From: Anolis sagrei
Taxonomy: Eukaryota; Chordata; Lepidosauria; Squamata; Anolidae
Assembly: GCF_037176765.1 (NCBI RefSeq)
Contig: NC_090021.1
Location: 61,819,453-61,883,452, forward strand
Direction: 5' to 3'
Length of the DNA: 64,000 bases
Below are positions 44,001 to 57,300 of this stretch, piece by piece. A model generated the notes under the pieces. It did not search any database, had not been told where the DNA came from, and saw nothing but the letters and a program-made list of their open reading frames with translations. The position numbers were made by a program, and so were the translations under genes. Within the stretch, counting starts at the first letter, position 1. Each line of letters starts with the position of its first letter.

Positions 44001-47000
44001 AATGGGCAGTAACGGTCCACCAAGGCAGTTGGGTTAGAGGTGCCACTGCTGGAGGGTGCAGGAACTTTATTGGTATGCATTCAAATATTACTATGTACTT
44101 GAAATCATCGTTAAGGATCTACATGAGATCCTGGATTGGGGGATTGAGGGAAGCAGTGGTCCATATAAAAGGCAGGAGGGCTGAGGCACTCTTACAGTCC
44201 AGATGATGTTCCAGGGCAGGGATGAAGAAAATGACTGTATTTTTACATATGAGCCTGCCTTTATTTCTGTGGTTCTCAGCATCTTATGGGACTATGAAGT
44301 CCCATAAGATGCTGAGAAGGACAAGGAGAAGGAAAAGGATCTGAGATCATATTCTACCAAGTCCTATTAACAATTCTGTCAATCGGTGATTTTGAATCTT
44401 TTCAAGAATCAATGACATATTGTCAGGTAATGTGAATTGTCTCAAATGGTGACAATTTGAAATTGTGCCATTGTGATCCTAAATATTGTGATTTACTTCA
44501 GGTATTTGGTCAATATGTTTTGAATTGTTCTCATAGCAGCAATCACCACTGGAAACACAATACTTCAGGAGCAATTCCAAACAAAATGCCTAAATGCAAT
44601 CACATTGCACATTTACAATTCCCATATGAGTTTATTTAAGATAATAATAAAATAATAATAGAACTTTATTTATACCCCATCTCCATCCCCCCAGGGGCAC
44701 TCAGGGCGGCTAACATGAGGCCAAGGCCAACAGTTGCAACAAGGCAAAATGAATACAACATACAATCATAAAATAATACATAAAATAAAATACAATAAAA
44801 GAAATGAAATGAAAAGAAATTGATACAAAATAGACACAGGGTATAACATAAATAACAAAAACATTGAGCCGAGTAGGCAGGGCCAAGTACAACAAATAGG
44901 ATTTTAAAAACCCTGGGTAAGATGGATAAGTAGGGTAGTGTATCTGGTGGGAGGTTTGGATGGGATGACCAATGGGGTTTAATTTCAACTGAAGGGTGAG
45001 ATAAAGTGCATCAAAGGGCATTTTGTACTGAGTTGGTCAAGGTAAGGGAATTTGCTGTTATTTTTTCCTATGTATGGAGACTTTTGGAACCCCTTGTACA
45101 TGTGGAAATCCAAGGGGGTAGTAGAATTGAAAACGAAGTGAAAGGAAAAATGGTCCAAAGTGCTATGTACACTGATGGCATTATATAAATAAATGATGAT
45201 CATGATGATGATGGCTGCAATCCTGTTGGGGAGTTACAAAGGCATAAGTATCATAAATACAGTGAATTCCATCCTTACAACCCCCCCCCCCCCATCCCCA
45301 TTTACTAGGCAACAGCTACTGTGATCAATTGGGGGTCTATTCCCATTCTATGAGAGATCCGATCTCTGGTGTGATAGGCAGAAGCAAGGTCTCTGTTGCA
45401 ATAGTAATAATAATATATCAAGACCTGCAACTTGAGATTCAGAATCACTGAAAAAGAAAACAACTGCTGTTCCAGTGTTGGTAGGTGCTCAGAGAGCAAT
45501 TCCAGATACCAAACAAATTCTTTTTTGTTGTCTTGATTCCAGAAACATTTTGGACAAATCCACAATTCAAGATCCAACTATCAGAAAAAGATGATGGAAA
45601 AGATGGCTGCACATTTCTGGCGGCTCTAATGCAAAAAGACCGCCGCAAACTAAAGAAACTTGGAGCAGAAATGCTAACAATAGGATATGCTATTTATGAG
45701 GTATTTCTTACTGTGTGAGGATCGCTTCTGCAATACTTTGGTGGAAAAAACTGTCAGGACTCTGGCAGATACCTGTCAAGCCATGGCCTTGCTGTAATGG
45801 TAGGCTCTGAGCCCCTGCCCCGAGGTCAGTGCAAGGCATTTTGCTGCCTGAGGAAAATATAGTGCTCCCACCCCTATTTTCATAGATAGAAACACTCTAG
45901 TTTGCCATTGCTTCTCCACCAATATCTGTGTCTTCAGACATGTGTTTCAGTCTGTGACAGGGCCAGCACACTTCTTCCCTTTCAGTGGGGCTTGGAGATG
46001 AGTTGTTTTATTGTGGTTTATAGCAGGCATGAACAAACTTTGGCCCTCCAGGTGTTTGGATTTCAACTCCCACAATTCCTAACAGAAGTTGAAGTCCAAA
46101 ACACCTGGAGGGCCAAAGTTTGCCCATGCCTGGTTGATAGTCTCAAGTGGTACTTTTGTCATGAATTGCTTAAACTGGGTTCCTACTGAAACACTAAAGA
46201 ATGGCATGCAGGACCCAAGAGGTACTGCCTCTAACTGCTTTTTACTGATAGGCAAAGTACTCTCCCAGTTTTTATAAGTAAGCCTATAAGACTCATTTGG
46301 AAGCTCTCTGGCAGAAACTCTGCAATGTCTCATGAAACTTTTAATCCCTGCATTCCTTAGGATGGAACCATGGCAATGAAAATGCTGTAATTGTGTACTA
46401 TGAAACAGATATTATTTATTATCACTGAATGATTTATTTAAAAAGCTGTGTTGTCAAAAATAATATTAGCAATGAATGTTTAAAAATTGAGTTTTTATAT
46501 ATATCACTTTCCTACATAACGTCGAAATAGATATTTGCTATTTCTTATGCTACACTTAAAGTCAGTGTATGAGAATATAATATTCTACAGGGCAATATGT
46601 ATGACCTTTTCAGGGGGAGCTTGGAGAGCATCTTTGGGAGCTGTGGCCACAGTGCGTTCTGTGGGGCGGCATGCAGTTCATAGGTTGCACCTTGCCCATC
46701 TATTGGATTACAAGAAAAAAAAAATGCCTGAAATTGGAATTTGCTTTCCAGAGCATAATAGTCAATCCTTCATAAAACAGAAGACGTAATCAACTATGTT
46801 TGCCAAGCTAACTAATGGATCTGAACATCCGATTTCAGAGCCCGGATGAAGATGAACAGTTGACAAAAGACTTTTTCCGCTACCATGCGTCCAAAGCCAG
46901 GAGCAAAACATATATAAATGTGAGAGAAGTCTCTGACCGATTTACACTACCACCTGGTGATTACATTATCATCCCTACCACATTTGAGCCACATCAAGAG

Positions 47001-50000
47001 GCTGATTTCTGCCTAAGAATTTTTTCTGAGAATAAAGCACTTACTAAGTAAGTATTACTAGCTCTTTTATCCAGCTACAAGAGATTTTTTTGTGTCAGGA
47101 GCAACTTGAGAAACTGCAAGTCGCTACTGGTGTGAGAGAATTGGCTGTCTGCAAGGATGTTGCCCAGGGGACGCCCGGATGTTTTACCATTCTGTGGGAG
47201 GTTCCTTTCATGTCCCTGCATGAGAAGCTAGCGCTGACAGGCGGGAGCTCACTCCACTCCCGGAATTTAAACCGCTGACCTTTTGGTCAGCAGTCCTGCC
47301 AGCACATTGAGCTACCAGGGGCTCCTAGCTACAAGATATGTTAACATACAAGTATGCATTTTGAAATTCTCCTCACTGGCAGTCTATGATTGAAATAGAC
47401 ACTGAAAAAGATTATTTTTTTTTACTTGTAAACATTACATGTCTAGTAGACTCCCCTTCCCCATTGTTTTTGGCCAAAAGTGATGAGCAGAATTTATATG
47501 ACTTCATATATGATTTATGTGATAATTGTTTTTAATTGCCCTATACTTGTGTTGTGATATCTTGTACTGATGTTGTTCACTGCTTTGAGTCGCCTGAGGG
47601 CTGAGAAAAGTGGTATAGAAATAAAATAAAGTAAATAAATATATAGTGCTTGTACACTGGAATGTGCTGGTACAACATCTAAGGGCATTAACATTGGTCT
47701 CTGCCCTTCAGATAGTTGCTTTGTCCCCCTTAAATGTAAGAACTGGGTCTGGGGCACACTTAAATTAATCCATTTTCTATACAGTGTACATGATTCTCTC
47801 TTTTTCTCTTTCCTTCTCTCTCTCTCTTGTTGATCATCTATCTATCTCTTAGTAAGTTCAGAATACTGACCAGTAGAAAGTTTGGTTTATTTATGTATAT
47901 TTTCTTAGAATCATGTTTTTTTTTTTAAATCACAGGGAAATGGATGGAAAAGTTGACATCAACCTGCCAGAGGTAGGTCATGAAACTCAAAAGAATGACT
48001 GGACAAAGAATCACAATCAAATTCACTCTTTTTTATACTGGGATGATTTGATTTCATCTGCATATGACAACCCCAATTGAAAACAAGGATTGAATCTATC
48101 ACCTAATATTTTAACAATGGAAATCTTTCTGCATAATCAGTAATACTTTAATTTTGCTTAAAACATCACCTTGCTTAAAACATCACCTTGTTCTAGCTTC
48201 CAGAACCAACACCCCAAGAAGAAGAAACAGAAGAAGAGAAGCAGTTCCGAACATTATTCACACAGATTTCAGGAGAGGTAAAAATATACTAATAAAATAG
48301 AAATAAAGTCATAACCCAGGGAGGAAAACAACAATCACTGGATGACTTTCAGTGCCCAGTGGCTAGTACATGACATTCCTAATAAGACCAAGAAAAATTA
48401 AAAATCTGGAAAGCCACTCTCAGTACAAAACGAAACGAAACAAAACTGGACGCAAATGCAGGCTACTCAGTGTTCTAAAATGAGACTGCCTGGGCCCTGG
48501 ATTTTAAAATGGGATATCATGAGCATGGCCACCCTTTAAGTCGGCTGAGACTGCTATGTGCTTTGCTGGAGGAGTTTTGTGACTTCAGAGAAAAATGGGC
48601 TGTTTGGTGGGCTTGGGGGAAAATCGCACCTACTGCTCATGGAGTTGTCCACCTTGAAATTGGAAAGTCCCTTGCACATCATCCAAAAAAAAAAGAAGAC
48701 ATATGTGTGGAGGCAGCAACACAATTGTAAGCTCTCTATCTCCTTGTATGTGTTATCAGTGAATCTCATTAACCATTTTTTCATCCCCAAAATATGGCTG
48801 GGTCTTCTTAAATGGGGAAATTCCAAGTTGTTCATTGGCAAGAGACTCTTGTGTGATGTAGCATGTGTACAATTTATTAAGGTATGTGAGACTCTTGGAG
48901 AAAAAAAATCTGATTGGGTGTCCAAACAATATGTTCTTGTCCAGGAGCCAAGATGAAAGGTTGACTTCAATGTGATTAGTTAATGGAATGTTAACTTTTG
49001 GTAATATATTAGTCTAGCCTTAGATGTTGTGACATTTGTGTCTCTACAGTTAGATACAGCTGTTCCTGACCAATAAAAGGTATTAAGCAGATCCTTGAGT
49101 TTTTGAATTGTGCAGTTCAAATGATGTCATGTTGGTCTGTGATGTTATGGGAAGAACTTTGGTTACATAATTTGCCCCAAAATTCAGATATGCTACTTTT
49201 TAGAACTATATGCCAGATCCCAAAATGTGAATGCTGCCTGCCTTTCTTCAACTGCAGGACATGGAGATCAGCCCAGAGGAACTTGAATATGTTCTGAATG
49301 CTGTATTGAAAAAAAGTAAGTCCCATCAACTACTTTTTCCCAATTGACAAGCAATTTGTTATCCCACATCATGATGCAACTCTGCTAATCCAGGAGATAA
49401 TATGTTAAGCAGTAAATTACATTCAAGATGAATTACAGTTCCATCAAATTAGTTTTATTATTTGGAAATAAGTTTGGTTGAGTACATTTACTATGCTCAC
49501 ATGTGATCTGAAAACAATTTCCCCTACCTTGTAATGCAGTGATGCAAGCCAATCAACTTAGGACCTCATCACATTGAGGTCCTTGATGCAGGGGATAGCG
49601 GGGGGGGGGGGGGGGGAGCATAAGGAAGCGGGGCAAATCATGAGCCAGATCTGTTGCCCAATGCCTCACATCGCCTACACCAACTACATTGTCCCCGTAA
49701 TTCTCCCATGGGTAGTCTCCCATGTTCAGGTTTCTCTCTCCTACCACGCTTCCTCAATGCAGCTGGCATGGAGCTCACCAGAAGTAGTTGCACCTCATGA
49801 GATGAGATCTGGCAGGCTCCATGCTGCCTACGTAGAGGAACTGTCATAGGATGCGGCATTTATTGAATGTGATGAGATTCTTTAACTCTTACCTGAAGCC
49901 TTGAGACTGAACCATAGAAAGATGAATGCAACAAAGAGTGATGCTTTTTGCTTTGGGATGCATTTCCTTTTATCTGTTATGATCATGATTCTCTTGCAGC

Positions 50001-53000
50001 AAACAACATCAAATTCAAGAAAATAAGTCTTCTTTCATGTAAAAATATAATTTCCCTAATGGATGTATCCTTTTGTGCTTTTGTGCTTGTGCTTTTGTAT
50101 TTGTTGTCTCAAATACAAAAGAAATGAGGATTATTGGTATGCTTTAGCAGAAAATCTAAGCAAGAAGTGACATAAAGACCTAGAAAAGCTTTCTGGGGAA
50201 AAATGTTTGTGTTTGTTATGCCTCCAAAACTGAAACTTTAGATCCATTCAGATTAATTAAAAAGATGTAAAAGTCCCAGAATCGGTTCTGTTCTTTCTGA
50301 TTTTATCTAGGAGAAATGCTGTTTACCTCAGAACATTTTCTCTTGGCTCCCAGTACAACTCTATATAACATATCCCGAGTCAGTTTGTTTTAACCAAGTA
50401 CATAAGATAAGAAAAAAAATCAACAAAATCCAGTATTTTGAAAATCAATCTGGATGTGCCCCTAAATGCCTGCACTTTGATGCATGCACTTTGGGAGTTC
50501 TGAAGGCATGAATCCTATTTTGATGTAAAATTGGTTAATGCATCTGAAATAATTTAAAACTCTTTGTAGCCTACATTAAGTGTGCCAGTAGATGGTCTCT
50601 TGGATATTCCACAAGTATAAAGATTTCCTTAAAAGCAGGGAATCGCAACAACTTTTCCAAACATTTGGACCTAGAGCCAGAATACTTAAAATTTGCGCTC
50701 AGCATTTGATATCTCAATGTATGGTATTCCAAGTGCTGCCAGAGCCAAGGTATTATCTGTATGTAACCCAGTTAGCTACTGAAACCTTTCTATTCTTGCC
50801 TCCATGAGTGTGTGAAAGTCAGAATTTTTAATATTTATTTGTTGGGCAGCTCCTAAAATCCCCCATGGCCAGATTCCAGGTTTCTGGAGAGATCATTCAA
50901 GAAGTACTGTTTTTAAATTTGGGGTATAGCTTCCTGGATTTGAGCTTTAATCTGCTTAACACAGAAATGTGGCTACCTGTATTTGAGGAATTAGAATACT
51001 GCACCTCAGGGAGATAAATGGAGGAGATGAGAAATCAACTGTACCCTAAATACAGGCAGTTCCCAAGTTATGAACAAGATAGGTTCTGTAGGCTTGTTCT
51101 TAAGCTAAATTTGTATGTAAGTTTTTAACAGGTATATCTTTCAAATGTAACTCCAGCCCCAAATATGTCTCTCTGTGTGCGTGTGTGTGTGTGTTGGATA
51201 GCATAGGGGAGGGTTAACACCCCTTTGGTGATTGTTTTGCTGTCTGTGTCCCTGTTTAGATGATTTCACCTCACTTTCTGTCCCTGTGAGAATTGGATTT
51301 TGAAAAATCTGGCTCGTTGTGGAAACAAGGATTGGTGGTAAAGCTTCAGTGGAGCCACCTTTTCCTCATGATAACTCTTTCAGGAGTGGGTTTCCCTTCT
51401 GAGGGGTAGATTTCCCTCACTTCTTGTTGTCTCAACCACATTTCTATGAGTTGTTTGTAAGTCAGATGTTTTTAACTTGGTAACATTCTGCATATAGCAA
51501 AGGGTTTGGAAATGGAAAGGCAGGGTAAAGACCAGGGCTGATAGGGAAGGAAAACCACACACAAAAAGGTGGAGGTGAGGAGAAAAAGAAATGTCTCATC
51601 TCTTCATTATTTTTCAAGAAATAGCATGAGCAAACTTTAGCAGCAGGATGACACATGATACTGTTAGTATAGAGTACAGTAGAAGAATTGTGCAATTGTT
51701 GATGCCAATTGCACATGTTTCTGAACATCTAGTTCTGGCCTATGACCTGCTATGCTCTCTCAAGCAGTGGAGAAATAACTTTTTAGGACCACATTTCTCA
51801 AAATTCACAAATTGCAATGGCTTGGAGTCATAGCCTTAAAAGTAACTGCCAACTTCTGGCTATGGTGCTCTGTTATGTGATAGAGTTGCAGCACCACAAC
51901 CATTCCTTATTCTCAAGGTTGATTACTTATGGGACAGCATCCCTATCAGAGTGGTGCAAGAGGCACTAAGAGGATTTGGATAAAAAAGAGCTGTAACAGG
52001 AATATCCCAAATGGCCTTTACTGTCAGAGCATCCTCTTATTTTGTGACACTATTCTGCTCCACAAAGATACCGATTTTTGCCAAATGGGGTGGAGTAAGA
52101 TTATCCTACCTAACCAGGGACAGCGTGTGGTCCTTCCAGAGGCCAACCCTCTCCAGCATTTTGGGATTTCAATCACAGGTTATCACAGTACCTAGATCTA
52201 TATAGAATATGACTTTTTGTAGGAGCAATCAACATTAATCAATAGGAGTCACCAATGTAAACTGTAATGTAAGTTGGACATGTCATTTTACATATGCAAT
52301 GCCTGTTTTTCTTAATATGAACTACATCAGTCCAGTGGAAATGGAAAACTGGATTTCAGTGAGTTCAAAATTTTCTGGGATAAACTGAAAAAGTGGATTG
52401 TAAGTATATTCATTTTTTCTTAGTAGAATTCTGAGAATAATTGTTAAACTGAGAATAAAACAGAAAGAGTTTGTATTTATTTTAGCTTTGCCTTTCGTCA
52501 GCCCTTCTAGGGCCTATCCAGACAGTACCTTTATTGCAGTAACTCCCGCAATAAAGGAGGGGCTGTCCAAACAACGTTCTGGACAGTCCCAAATTAATTT
52601 GCTACAAACCAGGAAAACCCTGGTTTGTAGCGAATTAATTTGATAATGGATTTATTCCACGTCTTCTTGGAAGGCACTGGATAAATCCACTATTTCCAGT
52701 GTCTGGACTGCAGTCCAGACACCATTCCCACAGTTTCCCAGATTAAATTAGTCCAGAAAACTGTGGGAATACCCATCCCTCCCCCACAGCCCCCAAACCC
52801 CTTCGAAAAGTAAAATAAACTTACCTGGCCTCCAGTGCACTCTCGATGCAGCTCCCCCAGTGCATAGAAATGATGCGCCAGGAGAGGGGGGGAAGAAAAT
52901 CGCTCCCCCCCCACACACACACATACACACCGCTCTCCTGGCATGTCATTTCTACTTTTCTAAGAGGTCTGGAGGCTTTGGGGAGTGGTGTAGGGCCTCT

Positions 53001-54300
53001 AGATGTTCTTGTGGGCCAGTCCTGCAAGAGCATCTGGACACCCGCCCGAGAAAGCGCACGCTTTCTGGGGTGGGTGTGGACAGGCCCACAGGAAAATCTG
53101 CGTTTTTAAAATGTGGACCCTCCTGGGATAAAGACCTGACTGGATCTGCCCCTAGAAGCAGTTATAGTGCAGACTTTTTTTGAGGCTTACCATTTTGATT
53201 CAACGTGAATACTGTTAAAAGTTATTCCTAGGAAACATGCTTGGTTTTCTATACTGCAAATTGTAATAGTGTACAGGAAACATTAACAGTACTTTCATTC
53301 TATTTTTTTTTTTAAAAAAAAGCATTATTGAGATAATTAATGTCAGAAATGTTCCTTAGGATAAAGCCAAGTAAAATAAATTGTGAATATAATACATTAC
53401 TATTGGTACAACCAAGAAGAAATTGCTGATTCACGATTAGAAGAAAACATACTTAAATCCTTGAGGAGTGGCTAAGTTTCCATTCCTTATTTCTGTTTCA
53501 AAGAGAAAGCCATGTTAAATTGCTTCCATATAAAAAAGAAAAGGTAGTTATGGTGCACTTTTAAGGCAATTAATTTCAGCATGAGTTTTTTGTGGAATAC
53601 ATCCCAAATTAATTACTCTTAAAGATGCCAATATGATTTTTTTTTCCTTTGGAAATCTGAAATGGACTGTTAGAATACACATTGGGCAGACAATAAATAA
53701 TCCTCATGTTTCAACTACATGATAGTCATGGTGTTCCACTAATACTGAAGGAACTACAATGTCAACAGTGTTTACAATGGACCCATTATTTTATGGTAGT
53801 CAACATTTCAGGGCACCCTGAGTCCAGTGAAAACCCTTTATGAAGCCATGGTGGTGCAATGGGTTAAACCCTTGTGCTGCTGAACTGCTGACCTGAAGGT
53901 TGGCTGAACTGCTGACCTGAAGGCCGGGAGTTCAAATCCATGAGATAGGGTGAGCTCTCATTTGTCAGCTATAGCTCTTGCCAACCTAGCAATTTGAAGT
54001 CATGCAAATGTGAGTAGATAAATAGGTACCACTTTGGCGGGAAAAGGCAAAGAGACACTCCAAACAATCTTGCTGGCCGCACGTCCAGGAGGTTACAACA
54101 TAGGCTCCTCACCTTGAAAATGGAGGAAAGCACCTCCCCAGAGCAAGAGATGAGCTCCAGAAGCTGAAAATGAAAGGAGAACCCTCAGCCTTTGTATGTG
54201 TTTGTGTGTCTCATTGTATATGATTGGAAAGGCATTGAATGTTTGCCTATGTAAATGCTGTAATCCGCTCTGAGTCTCCTAGCGGAGAAGGGCATAATAT

Positions 54301-54350
<50 letters not shown>

Positions 54351-57300
54351 GGGCAGGGAAGTTCTTAACTCAGATGAAATAGACAGTGGTTGACTTTTTT
54401 CATCCATTCTATACAGGGCTGTTGGATTTAAAGAATGCTTTAACTGTATACTTGAAAATGCAACATTTGATCAATATGTAAGTAAAGGTAAAGTTTTCCC
54501 CTGACATTAAGTCTAGTCGTGTCTGACTCTGGGAGGTGATGCTCGTCTCCATTTCTAAGCCAAAGAGCTGGCGTTGTCTGTAGCCACCTCCAAGGTCATA
54601 TGGCCAGCATGACTACATGGAGCATTGTTAACTTCCCGCAGAAGCGGTACCTATTGATATATTCACATTTGCATGTTTTCGAACTGCTAGGTTGGCGGAA
54701 GCTGGGGCTAACAGCAGGAGCTCACCCCGCTTTCTGAATCCAAACCGCCAACCTTTCGGTTGGCAAGTTCAGCAGCTCAGCAGTTTAACCTGCTGCACCA
54801 CCATGGGTTCCTGATCAATATGTAGGGACAACCATTCTGTTAATATCATTAGCTCCCTGTTAAGTATATGCTCAAAAGCAGAATTGGCATGGCATATAAT
54901 GCATAATGCTTCCAGATATAGAGATAAAGAAATGGTTTGTCTATCTGCTGTCCTTTACACAAACAAGACAATTCCCAACTTGGACTTAGTGAGTGGTTTT
55001 CCCGTTCTAATCCAGCATTAACCTAGTAAAAGGTAGAACTTGGGTTGTCACATTTTGTAATGCTCAGCCTGATGAATTTACAAGTCTGTTACCCCTGAAA
55101 AGGTAGATGATGTGAAAATGCTACAACTGAAAAAAAATCACCCAGAAAATAAAAATGTCTTTTTTCTTCTTCTCACTAACATGCTTACATTTGCAGCAAT
55201 GTGTTCTTTCTCTCTCTCTCTTTTTTTGTTTTTGTTTAGGGTATCTACCTCCATTTTGATGCAGATCACTCCGGCACCATGTCTGCCTATGAACTTCGTC
55301 TTGCTTTAAAAGCAGCAGGTAACATTTTTGTTAAAATGTGGTCATGGCAGGATGTAAACCCCCCTGTCCAGTCAGGTGTGGGAACCATCTACTTTTGAAT
55401 ATGTTAATTCCTGTAATACTAGCCAGTGGTGAGGAAAGGTCATATGACCCTAGGCTACTGTTGTTGGTGGCGTATTGTAGAAGGCAAGGGAAGAGTAGGA
55501 AGAACAGGTACACTAGCTTGGAATTCTGGAGACCCAATGATAAATCTGTAGGTAGCTTTTTCAAAATGGCCCACACTAAAAGATGAGCTCTATATATGAT
55601 CTAAGAAATCGATCAATTGCTCATCCATGCCTTTCACTTCTAAATTGAGAAGAGTTTATGCCACCAGGGGTAGGGGTTAATCTTTTCCCCTTGCTACTTC
55701 CATCATGGAATATTAACCATGGAAAAGTTGAATAAAATACAAAGGGTCATCAGGATGTGGACAAATCATCAGGAGAGAAGGCTTCTGGAACATGGCCATA
55801 CAGCCTGGAAAACTCACAGCAACCCGGTCTTCAGTATGTGTTGTAGTTTGGTTCCAGGATCCTCTTTAGATACCAAAAATACATGGAAGTTCAAGTCTCA
55901 TTATATGCAATGGCATAGTAAAATGGTATCCCTTGTTTAAAATGGTGGAACACTCATATGAGTTGTCGAAGACTTTCATGGCTGGAATCACTGAGTTGTT
56001 GTAGGTTTTTTGGACTATATGGCCATGTTCTAGAAGCATTCTCTCCTGAGGTTTCACCTGCATCTATGGCAGGCATCTTCAGAGGTTGTGAGATCTAGAG
56101 GAAGTCCAGACCTCACAACCTCATAACCTCAGAGGTTGTGAGGTCAAATGAGGACTGGAAAGAAGCCAAGGATCTGTGAAATGGTGGGAAACAATATCAA
56201 AGTATGCCTATACTTATATCAAGGTATGCATGATAGGATGTTGGACTAGATAGACCATATAGTCTCTTCCAACTCGATTTTATAAGTAAAGGACATTAAG
56301 TCCAGTCATGCCTGACTCTGGGGGTTGGTGCTCATCTCCATTTCTAAGCTGAAGAGCCATTGTTGTCCGTAGGCACCTCCAAGGTCATGCAGCCAGCATG
56401 ACTGCATGGAGCGTAGTTACCTTCCCGCTGGAACGGTACCTATTGATCTATTGACATTTGCATGTTTTCAAACTGCTAGGTTGGCAGAAGCTGGGGCTAA
56501 CAGCAGGAGCTCAACCTGCTCCCCGAATTTGAACCAGAGACCTTTTGGTCAGCAAGTTCAGCAGCTCAGCGGTTTAACCCACTGTGCCACCGGGCAGTGA
56601 TTCTATACATCAAAGTAATATTCATCACATGGCAAAATAAAGGTTTGCCTTTCCCCCAAAATATTATTGGGCTGTGATTGGCTAAATCCACAGGTACAGA
56701 ACTTCATGGGCATAAGAGAGCTTGTTTTAGGAGGTAAAGGTACACAGGAGAAAATCTTAAGCATCCTTCATTCTTGAAATCAGAGCTTGAAAGACAAAGC
56801 TTGGAATGGCTTTTTAAATCACAGTTTCCCTTATCCTGCAGCCAACATGCCCTCCGGTCTGCTCTCTGTGGTTCTTCTTACGTTCCTACACAGCAGCATA
56901 AGCACGTTTCTCATGAAACAGACTTATTTTCAGAACGAGAACCAAGGTTATTGGGATGCTGGATGGTGCATTGATAGCAGACCCAAAATTTAACTGGGAA
57001 TATGTTAAAACTGCTTCCTGGGAGAGTGGCAGTTGCAGTAGCTTGTTAAAGAAACCTGAATTTCTCTTTCTTTAAGGGTTTCAGCTTAATAATTATCTGC
57101 TTCAGCTCATTGTTCTCCGATATGCTGATGATCAGTACCAGATTGAATTTGATGATTTCTTAAACTGCCTAATTCGCCTAGAAAATGCCAGCAGTGAGTA
57201 TTCTTTAATGTTATCTTTATTAGTTCCTTTGAAAGCCTTTTAATTTTCATTAATATGTGTTGCATGATGAGCAATAGAGGTCATTCTAACTCCCTTGGTT

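Noticed and set aside
48554-48970. Overlapping 138- and 132-codon frames on both strands in CAPN9 intron 13
   Set aside because: No recognisable motif, broken by an A-run, and each is the shadow of the other.
52690-53183. Several overlapping frames in the G+C-rich block
   Set aside because: Located inside a DNA element with inverted ends; composition explains the open frames.
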